Translations under genes and position numbers: made by a program
Part shown: positions 26,834 to 35,671 of the stretch, one piece after another
Position numbering within the stretch: position 1 is the first letter of the stretch
How the letters are laid out: every line of letters begins with the position of its first letter
Notes under the pieces: model-generated
Databases searched by the model: none
The model's input: the letters and a program-made list of their open reading frames with translations, nothing else
Told to the model about the DNA's origin: nothing
Source: an uncultured Collinsella sp.
GTDB lineage: Bacteria; Actinomycetota; Coriobacteriia; Coriobacteriales; Coriobacteriaceae
NCBI GenBank assembly: GCA_958348225.1
Contig: CATVYG010000009.1
Location: 1-64,000 of the forward strand
Direction: 5' to 3'
Length of the DNA: 64,000 bases

Positions 26834-27525
26834 GCACCCGCGACAACCTTGATATCTCGGCTTATCTGGTACTCGGTCCCGAAAACACGCTAGGACGCCC
26901 CGTGGGCGATGTGGTGGCCCAGGCGCTCGACGCCGGCTTTACCTGCATCCAGGTGCGCTCCAAGGTGGCAAGCGCCCGCGAGATCATCGCGCTGACGGGC
27001 GATGCCGCAAAGGCTATCGCACAGACCGGCAAGACCGGACAGGTCGCCCTGCTGATCGATGACCGTCTTGACTGCGTACTCGCCGCACGCGAGCAGGGCA
27101 TCGCTGTCGACGGCGTGCACGTGGGCCAGAGCGACATCCCCGTCGAGGTCTGCCGCAAGCTGCTGGGTCCCGATGCCATCGTGGGCCTTTCCGCCCGCTG
27201 CGAGGAGATGCTCGAGTACGTCAAGACCGCCGATATGAGCCTGGTCGATTACCTGGGCGTGGGCCCGCTTCACGAGACCGAGACCAAGCGCGACTGCGGA
27301 CGCGCGGCAGATGGCTCCATCATCACCAAGAGCTTTGAGGACCTGGCTGCCCTCCATGCAGCAAGCCCCGTGCCCATCGTGGTGGGCGGCGGCGTCAAAA
27401 CGGCCGATCTGCCGCAGCTCAAGACTACCGGCGTCGACGGCTTCTTTGTGGTGAGCGCCGTCTGCAGTGCCGACGACCCCTACGCCGCAGCCAAGGAGCT
27501 CGTCGATACCTGGCAGCAGGCATAG
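26830..27525 (+). CDS. thiE: Thiamine phosphate synthase ThiE
   Basis: This 231-residue TIM-barrel enzyme joins HMP-PP and HET-P to make thiamine phosphate. Visible are FTCIQVRSK near residue 38, the VALLIDDRLDCVLA aspartates, VDGVHVGQSDIPV, VDYLGVGPLHETETKRD, and PIVVGGGVKTADLPQL. The start overlaps the preceding gene by 4 bases, indicating translational coupling. Together with thiM it gives salvage of the thiazole half; the HMP half must come from elsewhere because no thiD is in the window. Confidence 0.94.
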   Translation: MSTRDNLDISAYLVLGPENTLGRPVGDVVAQALDAGFTCIQVRSKVASAREIIALTGDAAKAIAQTGKTGQVALLIDDRLDCVLAAREQGIAVDGVHVGQSDIPVEVCRKLLGPDAIVGLSARCEEMLEYVKTADMSLVDYLGVGPLHETETKRDCGRAADGSIITKSFEDLAALHAASPVPIVVGGGVKTADLPQLKTTGVDGFFVVSAVCSADDPYAAAKELVDTWQQA

Positions 27526-27569
27526 GCCCATGCCGAGCAGGTGCTCCGCAGCCTTATGTCTTCAATAGC

Positions 27570-27615
27570 GGAAAGCGCATACCAGTTTGGACGTCCATTC
27601 TGGTATGCGCTTTCC
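27570..27615. terminator. 16-bp perfect hairpin between thiE and the convergent lipase gene
   Basis: GGAAAGCGCATACCAG (27570-27585) pairs exactly with CTGGTATGCGCTTTCC (27600-27615). The position suggests a shared terminator, but no long T tract follows, and it may be a REP-like element. The rest of 27526-27696 has a weaker GGGAA/TCCCAG hairpin and no gene. Confidence 0.6.
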
Positions 27616-27696
27616 GTATAGAGGACCAGCGGGAAACTGTGTCCCAGTCCGAGCGCAAATTCTGGGATGCCGTTTCCGCCGAGCCCGCCGCAGCCC

Positions 27697-28566
27697 TTAC
27701 CCCGCCAGATACGCTTCCAGCGCGGCCAACGTCGCCTCCGCATCGCGACGACCGATCTGGTAGATGCGCTCGAGTTCCTCGGGCTCGCGGCACAGCGACG
27801 GCACTTTCACCGATTCGCTCGGCCGCACCACAAAGATCTCGCCAGCGGCCTCGCGACGCGCCAGGTCATCGAGCGTGGCGTTGTAGACCTCGTGCCGATG
27901 CTCAAGCGCCGCAACAAACGCCGGATAGTGACGATACACGCGACGCAGCATGGGCATCACGCTGTTGGGCTGCTTTACAAAGCCCGCCGGCTGCGTCAGC
28001 ACCACCACGTTGCGGTCATAGCCCTGCGCAAACAGCCAGGCACTGGGAATGGAATCGGCAACGCCGCCATCCAGGTACTTATGCCCCTCAATGGCGACAG
28101 GGCGTGTTGCCACGGGAATCGCCGATGACGCGCGAATCCACTCGATGTCGCGCTCGTCGCCATAGGGCAAGTCATGGTAGACGGCCTCGCCCGTCTCGAT
28201 ATCGGTACACACGCACGTAAACCGCATGGGGCAGGCGCGATATGCCTCCAGATCGATGGGATCGCGCTCGATGGGCACCTCGTGATAGGCAAACTCGGCA
28301 TTGAACATATCACCGGTTCGCAGCCAGCTCGTCACACTCGCATAGCGCTTGTCGGCACAATAGGCCTTGTTGTAGCGAATGGCGCGGCCGATCTGGCGCG
28401 ATTTAAAGTTGTAACCAAACGCCGCGCCCGCCGAGACACCCACCATATGGTCGCAGGTCAAGCCGCGCTCCATCCATACGTCGAGCACGCCCGCCGTATA
28501 CATGCCGCGGTAGCCGCCTCCCTCGAGCGCAAGCCCCACCGTGTGCGTCGTATCTGGCTGTGCCAT
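27697..28566 (-). CDS. Patatin-like phospholipase (YjjU/RssA type)
   Basis: This 289-residue protein has the patatin oxyanion motif LEGGGYRGMYTAGVLD at about residues 14-29, the nucleophile elbow GVSAGA near residue 43, and the catalytic aspartate in KYLDGGVADS near residue 165, so the Ser-Asp dyad is complete. It most resembles YjjU-type bacterial patatins, lipid acyl hydrolases. No signal peptide is evident, so it probably acts in the cytoplasm. I place the start at 28566, after GGAG; the frame stays open 49 codons further upstream, without support. Confidence 0.88.
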   Translation of the reverse strand: MAQPDTTHTVGLALEGGGYRGMYTAGVLDVWMERGLTCDHMVGVSAGAAFGYNFKSRQIGRAIRYNKAYCADKRYASVTSWLRTGDMFNAEFAYHEVPIERDPIDLEAYRACPMRFTCVCTDIETGEAVYHDLPYGDERDIEWIRASSAIPVATRPVAIEGHKYLDGGVADSIPSAWLFAQGYDRNVVVLTQPAGFVKQPNSVMPMLRRVYRHYPAFVAALEHRHEVYNATLDDLARREAAGEIFVVRPSESVKVPSLCREPEELERIYQIGRRDAEATLAALEAYLAG

Positions 28567-28885
28567 GCGACCATCTCCGTTCCTGCGTTTAAAACCGGAA
28601 CAAGTATACCCGTCAACATATATCGCCTCAGTCGCATTTTCATCGAACATCGTCGCGTTACCGTTTGGCGAATAATGGCCGCCCGCAACATGGGCACCCC
28701 TGCATAATTCCATACACTTGTTTATACTACTCAGTAGTTATCAGCAGCGAACACGAACCGACAAATAAACCCAACGACGCAGCAAGGCGGGGGCTTGGAA
28801 ACACGCAAGGCGTTGAGCAGCAACGCATGTGCACAACGAGCTCGCCCGACGCAATCCGCCCCGACCTCAGAAAGCCGCTTACAGT
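28567..28885. other. Divergent spacer between lipase and GGDEF-EAL genes
   Basis: The 319-base spacer contains a TATACT box at 28723-28728 and a small ACTACT/AGTAGT dyad at 28726-28738. Downstream lies a GCGTTG-CAACGC hairpin near 28809-28825. It does not match the c-di-GMP riboswitch classes I know. No gene is seen. Confidence 0.35.
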
Positions 28886-31603
28886 ATGGATAACGCCAGC
28901 AATTACACCGAAACGCTCGAAAAGACCATCCGTGACCTTCTCGAGCGTCAGGATGATCTGATTAGGACCGCCTTTACCGACCAGCTTACCGGACTTGGCA
29001 ACCGCGGCGGCTTTGCCCGTTCCCTCGAGGAGCTCTGGGAGCAGGACATCCCCGTTACCATGGCGTTCATCGATATCGACAATCTCAAGCACTGCAACGA
29101 CGTTTTTGGGCATGACGAGGGCAACCGCTACATCTTGCAGGTAAGCCTTTATCTCAAACTGTATATGAAAGTGGACGAGGCGGCGTTTCGCATAGGCGGC
29201 GACGAGTTTGCCATCCTATCTACGATTGCGACCGAGGACGACCTCGCCGAACGTCTGGAACACTGCCGAACGGTCCTGCTCAAGAACAACGATTCCGAGA
29301 TGCCTCATTCGTTTAGCTACGGAGTGGCACACGCCGACCCCGCCCTGAGCGAAGCCTCCAATCGCATGACACTCGATGCCGACCATCGCATGTACGACTA
29401 CAAGCTGCGCCATGCCGTGCACCTTGATCGACGCAATATCGTGCAAGTCCACACCGACGACTTCGAAATAAGCAATCGCATTTTCGACGCCCTTTCGATG
29501 CTCAACGAAGGCCGATATTTCTTTATCGAGAACTTGGACAAACATCGAACCCTTTGGTCACAAGGCGCCTTGCGCGATCTTGGTCTTCCTTCGGAGCATA
29601 TAGACAACTGCCACGATTACTGGAAAACGCGTGTCCATCCCGATGACCTTGAGGCCTATACCAACGACATCGACCAAATCTATGACGGCTCCAAACATCG
29701 CCACGTCATGCAGTACCGCGTGCGCAATGCCGCCGGCGACTACATCCTCGGCCGTGCTCGCGGGTTTCGTATCGACGGCGACGGAAATGTCCCCTCGCTC
29801 TATGTCGGCGAGCTCGTCAACCATTCGCTTGCCGAAACCGTCGACGCCGCCACGGGTCTCGGAACGCAACGCGCGCTGATCAACGCTATCGATGCCTGCC
29901 GTCGCGACCGTTGCGAGACGGGGCTTATAGCGGTGCGCGTTCGCGGCACGGCAAAGCTCAACGAGCTCTACGGGGCCGAGGCCGTCGACAACATGCTCGC
30001 CGAATACGCAGGCCGCATGCTGTCGATTACTCGCGGCAGGAGTCGCGTCTTCCGTTCACGCAACGCCCAGTTCGTCGTGCTTAGCAACAATTTGGATCAC
30101 GAAGCATTCGAGCAACTGATCCAACATCTCAAAGAGGCCGTTTTCGCTCCCGTTCGAATCGCGGGCGACACTATTACCCCCGTCTGTCTTGTCGTTCCGG
30201 CCTTTTACGAGCACCTGACCAATCAAACGGCCGCCGTTTTAGGCGAACTCGACCGTCGCATTCGCACGGCCGGCGGGCTTGTTCCCAACGACAGCCTCCC
30301 CATACCCGAGGTGGAGCGCAAAAGCGCCATCGCCGAACGCATCGATCCGCTCACGGGTCTCTATCGACCCAGCGAGTTTATGCGCCGCGCCAACGAATTT
30401 CTCGAGACAAGGCGCAACGGCGCCTGGTGTATCGCCACCGTCGATATGGGACACATGCGGCTGTTCAACGAATGGCACGGACAGGCCGAGGGCGACCGCA
30501 TGCTCGCCGATGTGGGCACGGTTCTCAAGGACATCGAGAATGCCGACATGGGCGTCGCAGGGTACTGGGGCCAAGACGATTTTTGCGTACTCATCTCCTT
30601 TGAGCACGTCGCCGTCCATCAAATCTATAGCCGTGTTCGCGAAGCCGTGGCCAAGCACGATGACGGCGTGGGCTTCTGGCCGTCCATGGGCGTTTACCCC
30701 ATCGACTCCAACGAAGAAATCACCATCGATGCGCAGGCCAAGGCAATGTTTACCAATCGGCGCGCAAAAAACGACTTTAAGGAGCGCATTGCCATTTTCC
30801 GCCCCGAGGAATACGAGCACGAAATCGCGTTCCACCGCACGCTGACCGAATTCCAGTATGCGCTCTCAAACGGCCGCATTACCTACTACTTGCAGCCCCA
30901 GGTCGACATGGAAACCGGCGAGATCATTGGCGCCGAGGCACTCACGCGCTGGATTGACAAGGACGGCTCCCTCATTTCACCTGCCACCTTTATCCCCGCT
31001 CTCGAGGAAAGCGGTTTTGTGGTGACGCTCGACAAATACGTTTGGCAGGGCGTCGCCTCGTGGCTGCGTGAGCGCATCGATCGAGGGCTGCGCGTGGTTC
31101 CGATCTCGCTCAATGTGTCGCGCGTGGATATCCTTGCCTGCGACGTCGCCGAACATATGGGGGCACTCGCCGCCCAATACAACCTGCCGCCCGAGCTCAT
31201 GCACATCGAGATCACCGAGACGGCTTATACGGGAGAGTCCGAAGCTGTGGATAGGCTGACGGCCGACCTGCACACTCGCGGCTTCTCGACCTACATGGAC
31301 GATTTTGGCACCGGCCAGTCCACGCTCGCGATGCTCAAGAACGTCAACGTCGACGTCATCAAGCTCGACCGCACGTTTGTGCCCGTCGACGACGATCAAG
31401 GCCGCAGCGTGCAAATCATTTCATCAATGCTCGAGATGGCGCAGTCGCTCCATCTGCCCGTTGTGGTCGAAGGCATCGAGACAAATGAGCAGGCAAACAT
31501 GCTACGCCAAATGGGCGCCCGCTACGCTCAGGGCTTCCTCTACTACCGTCCCATGCAGGCGGAGGATTTTGAGGCACTGCTCGACGGTGGCGACAGCAAC
31601 TAA
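28886..31603 (+). CDS. Multidomain GGDEF-PAS-GGDEF*-GGDEF*-EAL cyclic-di-GMP protein
   Basis: This roughly 905-residue protein has an intact GGDEF domain at about residues 25-165 (FRIGGDEFAILS), then a PAS-like region (MQYRVRNAAGDY), a degenerate GGDEF with RSRNAQF in place of the motif (about 320-430), another with GQDDF (about 485-620) and an EAL domain from about 650. The EAL part keeps EALTRW, LNVSR, ITETAYT, DDFGTGQS, KLDRTF and VVEGIET, so phosphodiesterase activity is plausible. It could both make and break c-di-GMP. A GTG 19 codons upstream is an alternative start; neither has a good ribosome site. The related GGDEF gene follows. Confidence 0.85.
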   Translation: MDNASNYTETLEKTIRDLLERQDDLIRTAFTDQLTGLGNRGGFARSLEELWEQDIPVTMAFIDIDNLKHCNDVFGHDEGNRYILQVSLYLKLYMKVDEAAFRIGGDEFAILSTIATEDDLAERLEHCRTVLLKNNDSEMPHSFSYGVAHADPALSEASNRMTLDADHRMYDYKLRHAVHLDRRNIVQVHTDDFEISNRIFDALSMLNEGRYFFIENLDKHRTLWSQGALRDLGLPSEHIDNCHDYWKTRVHPDDLEAYTNDIDQIYDGSKHRHVMQYRVRNAAGDYILGRARGFRIDGDGNVPSLYVGELVNHSLAETVDAATGLGTQRALINAIDACRRDRCETGLIAVRVRGTAKLNELYGAEAVDNMLAEYAGRMLSITRGRSRVFRSRNAQFVVLSNNLDHEAFEQLIQHLKEAVFAPVRIAGDTITPVCLVVPAFYEHLTNQTAAVLGELDRRIRTAGGLVPNDSLPIPEVERKSAIAERIDPLTGLYRPSEFMRRANEFLETRRNGAWCIATVDMGHMRLFNEWHGQAEGDRMLADVGTVLKDIENADMGVAGYWGQDDFCVLISFEHVAVHQIYSRVREAVAKHDDGVGFWPSMGVYPIDSNEEITIDAQAKAMFTNRRAKNDFKERIAIFRPEEYEHEIAFHRTLTEFQYALSNGRITYYLQPQVDMETGEIIGAEALTRWIDKDGSLISPATFIPALEESGFVVTLDKYVWQGVASWLRERIDRGLRVVPISLNVSRVDILACDVAEHMGALAAQYNLPPELMHIEITETAYTGESEAVDRLTADLHTRGFSTYMDDFGTGQSTLAMLKNVNVDVIKLDRTFVPVDDDQGRSVQIISSMLEMAQSLHLPVVVEGIETNEQANMLRQMGARYAQGFLYYRPMQAEDFEALLDGGDSN

Positions 31604-31727
31604 TACGCTCGTGCGCAAACGCCACCGTCGAGGGAGCGTTTGTTCCCATGAGCTAACTAATACCCCAATCTAAACCAAATTGGGAGTAAGATACAAACCA
31701 TTGTTCCATCCAAGGAGGTCATCCATC

Positions 31728-33260
31728 ATGAACGAGTCGTATCGCCTGGGCGAGCAATCAATCATCGCTCATCTTCAGCGACTTGCGAACGGGGCCTCAA
31801 CCACCGAGCTCGATGTTGCCGCGCTGCCCCCGGAGTTGCGCGCCATCGGTGAGCAACTGCAGAAAACGCTCGCCATCCTGCAACAAGAACGCGAGCTGCT
31901 TGAGCACGGCGCCTATATCGACTCGCTCACCAATCTTGGCAACCGTGGCGGACTCGACCGCCATGTCGATCAGCTCTGGCGCAAAGGCACCCCCTTCACC
32001 TGCGCCTATATCGATATCGACCGCCTTAAGCATTGCAACGATAAGTTTGGCCACACCGAGGGCAATCGCTACATTCTGAGCATCTGCCGCGCACTCACCG
32101 AGACAATGGAGCACGATGAGTTGCTGTTCCGTATCGGTGGAGACGAATTTGTACTTATATCCCCCACGACAGACGAAGCCGAGCTCGAGCAGCGCCTGGA
32201 GCGGACGCGTGCCAATCTTATCGAGGCAACATCAGGCGACAAGGCGCCCATGATCGCCAGCTTTAGCTTTGGCTGCTCGCGCGTCGACCCGCTTGCAGGC
32301 GATACGCGTCGCCAGATGACAAAGGACGCCGACCGCAAAATGTATCGCTACAAGCTCATGTACCGTGTGCAACAACCGGAAGAAGGCGATGCGCCGCAAC
32401 GCCCGGTCACCGAACAACCCCCCCCCTGCAACGACCGAGTGTTCCAAGCAATCTCCATGAGCTCCGAGACACGCTATCCGTTCATCATTAACCTCGACAC
32501 CGGCGAATCGCAATGGTCGGTTAATGCCGTGCGCGATTTTGACCTACCCTCCCAGCATCCCTACAACTCGCTCGATATATGGCTTGCCCGTGTTCACCCC
32601 GAAGACCGCGACAACGTACGTGCCGAGCTCGATATGGTGGTAAACGGCACGTGGCACTTCCACTGCATGCAGTATCGCGTCATGAATACCGCCGGAAAAT
32701 ACGCGCTTTGCGACTGCACAGGTTACCGCCTGGACGGCACCGATACCGAGCCCAACATGTATGTGGGCATTGTCACCAACCGAAGCTTGGCAGATACGAC
32801 CGATTCCGTGACCGGTCTGGGCGATATCCATGCCCTGGTCAACGCCATTGGCGAGATGCGTCGCGTGGCACGAAACGCGGGCTTGATCGCCATTAAAATC
32901 GACGAAATCGCACAGGTCAATGCCCGCTTTGGCTTTGATGCAGGCGACCGCGTTTTGGCAGAAAGCGCCGCCTGCCTCATGGATTGCTCGCGCGGCAAGG
33001 GTCGTCTGTTCCGCTCGACCGGACCGATGTTCGTGGCGCTCTTTGACGACTTTGATCCCGGAGAGACCGACGCGGTTGCAGACGAAATCGAGCGGTTCTT
33101 GGGATCGCCCGTGCTCTTGGGCTCATTTGAATATCAGCCGCCCCTTCGCGTGGCCACGCTTCATCTGGACGCCGTCGACCGACAGCCCGTTTCCATTTTG
33201 AACGAACTTAATGCGCTGATTAGAGAGGCGCCACAGGTACCGGGCACCAAGCTGGACTAG
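31728..33260 (+). CDS. Diguanylate cyclase with PAS-like and degenerate second GGDEF domain
   Basis: This 510-residue protein has an intact GGDEF domain (about residues 55-215, FRIGGDEFVLIS near 136), a PAS-like segment (MQYRVMNTAGKYALCDCTGY, about 300-325) and a degenerate GGDEF-like domain (about 355-470) in which STGPMF replaces the motif. It has the same order of domains as the first half of the preceding protein, so the two are tandem paralogues. AAGGAGG lies 10 bases before the ATG at 31728. A run of nine C at 32418-32426, between the two halves, could slip; a one-base change either way gives a stop within 25 codons. Confidence 0.87.
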   Translation: MNESYRLGEQSIIAHLQRLANGASTTELDVAALPPELRAIGEQLQKTLAILQQERELLEHGAYIDSLTNLGNRGGLDRHVDQLWRKGTPFTCAYIDIDRLKHCNDKFGHTEGNRYILSICRALTETMEHDELLFRIGGDEFVLISPTTDEAELEQRLERTRANLIEATSGDKAPMIASFSFGCSRVDPLAGDTRRQMTKDADRKMYRYKLMYRVQQPEEGDAPQRPVTEQPPPCNDRVFQAISMSSETRYPFIINLDTGESQWSVNAVRDFDLPSQHPYNSLDIWLARVHPEDRDNVRAELDMVVNGTWHFHCMQYRVMNTAGKYALCDCTGYRLDGTDTEPNMYVGIVTNRSLADTTDSVTGLGDIHALVNAIGEMRRVARNAGLIAIKIDEIAQVNARFGFDAGDRVLAESAACLMDCSRGKGRLFRSTGPMFVALFDDFDPGETDAVADEIERFLGSPVLLGSFEYQPPLRVATLHLDAVDRQPVSILNELNALIREAPQVPGTKLD

Positions 33261-33270
33261 CGTTATGGAG

Positions 33271-33303
33271 CGCGATGCGAAACACAGCCCGTTTCGCATC
33301 GCG
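33271..33303. terminator. Hairpin after the GGDEF gene
   Basis: CGCGATGCGAAAC (33271-33283) pairs exactly with GTTTCGCATCGCG (33291-33303). It follows the GGDEF stop by 10 bases; no T tract follows, so it may be a processing or REP-like hairpin. Confidence 0.6.
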
Positions 33304-33371
33304 CCCCACGCCATCTGCCCGCTCGTGCGATAATCCTCCGCAGAAGTCACCGACAGCAGAGGGAGTTTGTG

Positions 33372-33995
33372 ATGAAGGTTCTTTTGGTCAATGGCAGCCC
33401 CAAGGCAAACGGCAACACGGCCCGCACACTCGCCGAGGTCGCCGAGCAACTCAGGGCCGAGGGCATCGATACCGAGGTGTTTCAGCTGGGTGCCAAGCCC
33501 ATTCGCGATTGCATCGGTTGCGGCCAGTGTAGCAAGCTTGGCGGTCGCTGCACCTTTGACGACGACGTGGTGAACGAGCTCATCGCTGCCGCCGAACAGG
33601 CCGACGGCTTTGTCTTTGGCTCCCCCGTCTACTACGCACACCCCAGCGGACGCATCCTCTCAGCCCTCGACCGCGCGTTTTATGCTGGCAGTAAGGCCTT
33701 TGCGCACAAACCGGGCGCTGCCGTCGCCGTCGCCCGTCGCGGCGGCACGTCGACGACCTTCGACGTGCTCAACAAATACTTCACCATCAACCAGATGCCC
33801 GTGGTCGCCTCCACGTACTGGAACAACGTGTTTGGCGCCATGCCGGGCGAGGCCGCCCAAGACGCTGAGGGCCTTGCCACTATGCGAAACATCGGCAAAA
33901 ACATGGCCTGGCTACTGCGTTGCATCGAGGCGGGAAAGGCCGCCGGCATCGAAGCTCCCCAGGCCGATCGCGAGCGAACCAACTTTATTCGGTAG
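33372..33995 (+). CDS. Iron-sulfur flavoprotein-like NAD(P)H-dependent FMN oxidoreductase
   Basis: This 207-residue flavodoxin-like protein begins VLLVNGSPKANGNTART, the FMN-phosphate loop, and has GSPVYYAHPSG in the usual active-site region near residue 80. The segment CIGCGQCSKLGGRC (about 47-60) matches the compact C-X2-C-X2-C-X6-C cluster of iron-sulfur flavoproteins, though in some relatives only part of it is used. It probably reduces quinones or other electron acceptors. The ATG at 33372 is preferred to the GTG just before it because GGGAG then has normal spacing. Confidence 0.85.
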   Translation: MKVLLVNGSPKANGNTARTLAEVAEQLRAEGIDTEVFQLGAKPIRDCIGCGQCSKLGGRCTFDDDVVNELIAAAEQADGFVFGSPVYYAHPSGRILSALDRAFYAGSKAFAHKPGAAVAVARRGGTSTTFDVLNKYFTINQMPVVASTYWNNVFGAMPGEAAQDAEGLATMRNIGKNMAWLLRCIEAGKAAGIEAPQADRERTNFIR

Positions 33996-34012
33996 AACGG
34001 CGGAACATAAAT

Positions 34013-34354
34013 ATGAACGTGCAAATTTTCGGGACTAAAAAGTCCTTCGATACCAAGAAGGCCCAGCGCTATTTTAAGGAGCGCCGCATTAAGGTGCAGT
34101 TTATTGACCTTAAGGAAAAGGAGATGAGCAAGGGCGAGCTCACGAGCGTGATGCAGGCGGTCGGCGGCATCGACAAGCTGCTCAACCCCAAGGCCAAAGA
34201 CGAGGAGACGCTCGCGCTCATCCAGCACCTCACCCCCAGCCAACGCTTCGATAAACTGCTCGAGAACCAGCAGGTTCTGGCCGAGCCCATCGTGCGCAAC
34301 GGTAAGAAGGCCACCGTCGGCTATTGTCCCGATGCGTGGGGAGCCTGGGAGTAG
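34013..34354 (+). CDS. Spx/ArsC-like protein without the catalytic cysteine
   Basis: This 113-residue protein has the ArsC/Spx thioredoxin-like layout: IFGTKKSFDTKKAQRYFKER at the N-terminus, FIDLKEKEMSKGEL in the middle and LAEPIVRNGKKATVGY near the end, the family's LxRPiv-type loop. The N-terminal position that carries Cys in ArsC or CxxC in Spx is SFDT, so it cannot act as an arsenate reductase or normal redox switch. It may bind RNA polymerase or another partner; no function is assigned. The start at 34013 is the first ATG after the previous gene. Confidence 0.75.
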   Translation: MNVQIFGTKKSFDTKKAQRYFKERRIKVQFIDLKEKEMSKGELTSVMQAVGGIDKLLNPKAKDEETLALIQHLTPSQRFDKLLENQQVLAEPIVRNGKKATVGYCPDAWGAWE

Positions 34355-34440
34355 CCTGTGTTATTTGTCGGCGCGTGGGTATAAGAGCTGGCGTTTGGCA
34401 TAAGATTCAACTGTAAGCCATGTCTAACAAAGGAGGGCAC

Positions 34441-35571
34441 ATGCCCAACAAACCCGTGAAGATCATCATGCTTACCGGCTACCTCGGTGCCGGCAAGACC
34501 ACGCTGCTCAACCACATCCTCGCTAACGACGGCGGCATCCGCGCCGCCGTGATCGTCAACGATATCGGCGAGATCAACGTCGACGCCAGCCTTATCGCCG
34601 ACGGCGGCCTTTCCGAGACCGACGACCTCATCCCGCTCACCAACGGCTGCATCTGCTGCACGCTTTCGGATGACCTGGCTAACCAGCTGCAAGGCATCGC
34701 CGATTCGGGCAACTTCGACTACATCATCATCGAGGCCTCGGGCATTTGCGAGCCTATCCCCATCGCCTACACCATCTCGAGCTTCTGCGACGAGGCCAAG
34801 GTGGGCGGCGAGCCCAAGCTCGCGCTCGACAACATCGTGGCCGTGGTCGACTGTGCCCGCATGTATGACGAGTTCAACGGTGGCCGCGACCTGCTGGCCG
34901 AGGATATCGACGAGGACGACATCGAGAGCCTGCTCATCCAGCAGATCGAGTTTTGCTCCACGCTGATCCTCAACAAGACCGATACCGTGAGCCCTGAGCA
35001 GATCGCCGAGCTCAAGGCCATCGTGCGCAGCCTGCAGAAAGACGCCGTGATCGTCGAGGCCCAAAACGGCGAGGTCCCCATGGAGGAGCTGCTCGATACC
35101 GACCGCTTCGACTTTATGCGCGCCTACAACTCCGCCGCCTGGATCGAGGCCATGGAGCATCCCGAAGAGCACGACGACCCCGAGGTGCTCGAGTACGACA
35201 TCGAGACCTTTGTGTACTCGCGCCGCAAGCCGTTTGACCTGCAGAAGTTCACCGATTTTGTTGAGCAGGAGTGGCCCGACGAGGTCATCCGCGTCAAGGG
35301 TCCGCTGTGGCAGACCGGCGATCCGGACATGTGCTACATGTTTGAGCAGGCCGGCCACCAGATGCGCCTGATGGAGAACGGCCTGTTTGTCGACTCGGCG
35401 CCCGAGGGCGAGAAGCAGAAGATCATCGACGAGAACCCCGAGATCATGCAGATTTGGGACGACGAGACGGGCGACCGCATGACGAGCCTGTGCATCATCG
35501 GCCGTCACATGGACAAGGATGCGCTCATCGCCTCCCTCGATGCCTGCCTGACTGACTGGCACCGCGCCTAG
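34441..35571 (+). CDS. CobW/COG0523 G3E-family GTPase (metal chaperone-like)
   Basis: This 376-residue P-loop GTPase has GYLGAGKTTLL (Walker A, about residues 13-23), the metal-binding CXCC motif NGCICCTLSDDL (near residue 65), EASGICEP, and NKTD for guanine recognition near residue 179. A CobW C-terminal domain follows, with TFVYSRRKPFDLQKF. COG0523 proteins move Zn, Co or Ni into enzymes or respond to metal shortage. The acidic helix AEDIDEDDIES is notable. AAGGAGG lies 5 bases before the ATG at 34441. I see no Zur-type operator, so the metal is unknown. Confidence 0.9.
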   Translation: MPNKPVKIIMLTGYLGAGKTTLLNHILANDGGIRAAVIVNDIGEINVDASLIADGGLSETDDLIPLTNGCICCTLSDDLANQLQGIADSGNFDYIIIEASGICEPIPIAYTISSFCDEAKVGGEPKLALDNIVAVVDCARMYDEFNGGRDLLAEDIDEDDIESLLIQQIEFCSTLILNKTDTVSPEQIAELKAIVRSLQKDAVIVEAQNGEVPMEELLDTDRFDFMRAYNSAAWIEAMEHPEEHDDPEVLEYDIETFVYSRRKPFDLQKFTDFVEQEWPDEVIRVKGPLWQTGDPDMCYMFEQAGHQMRLMENGLFVDSAPEGEKQKIIDENPEIMQIWDDETGDRMTSLCIIGRHMDKDALIASLDACLTDWHRA

Positions 35572-35610
35572 GTTTATCCAAGCGGGCATTTTTCCGCTAC
35601 GTAACCGCCA

Positions 35611-35650
35611 AACCACCACGAAGGTGCCCGTCCCCTTCGTGGTGGTTTTT
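35611..35650 (+). terminator. Terminator after the CobW gene
   Basis: AACCACCACGAAGG (35611-35624) pairs with CCTTCGTGGTGGTT (35634-35647) and ends in TTTTT. It lies between the CobW GTPase and trmL. Confidence 0.92.
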
Positions 35651-35671
35651 CGTTCTGAGCCAAGGAGATTC

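Noticed and set aside
28567..28885. Cyclic-di-GMP riboswitch before the GGDEF-EAL gene
   Set aside because: A GCAAGG-like word is present, but the class I and II core pattern is not.
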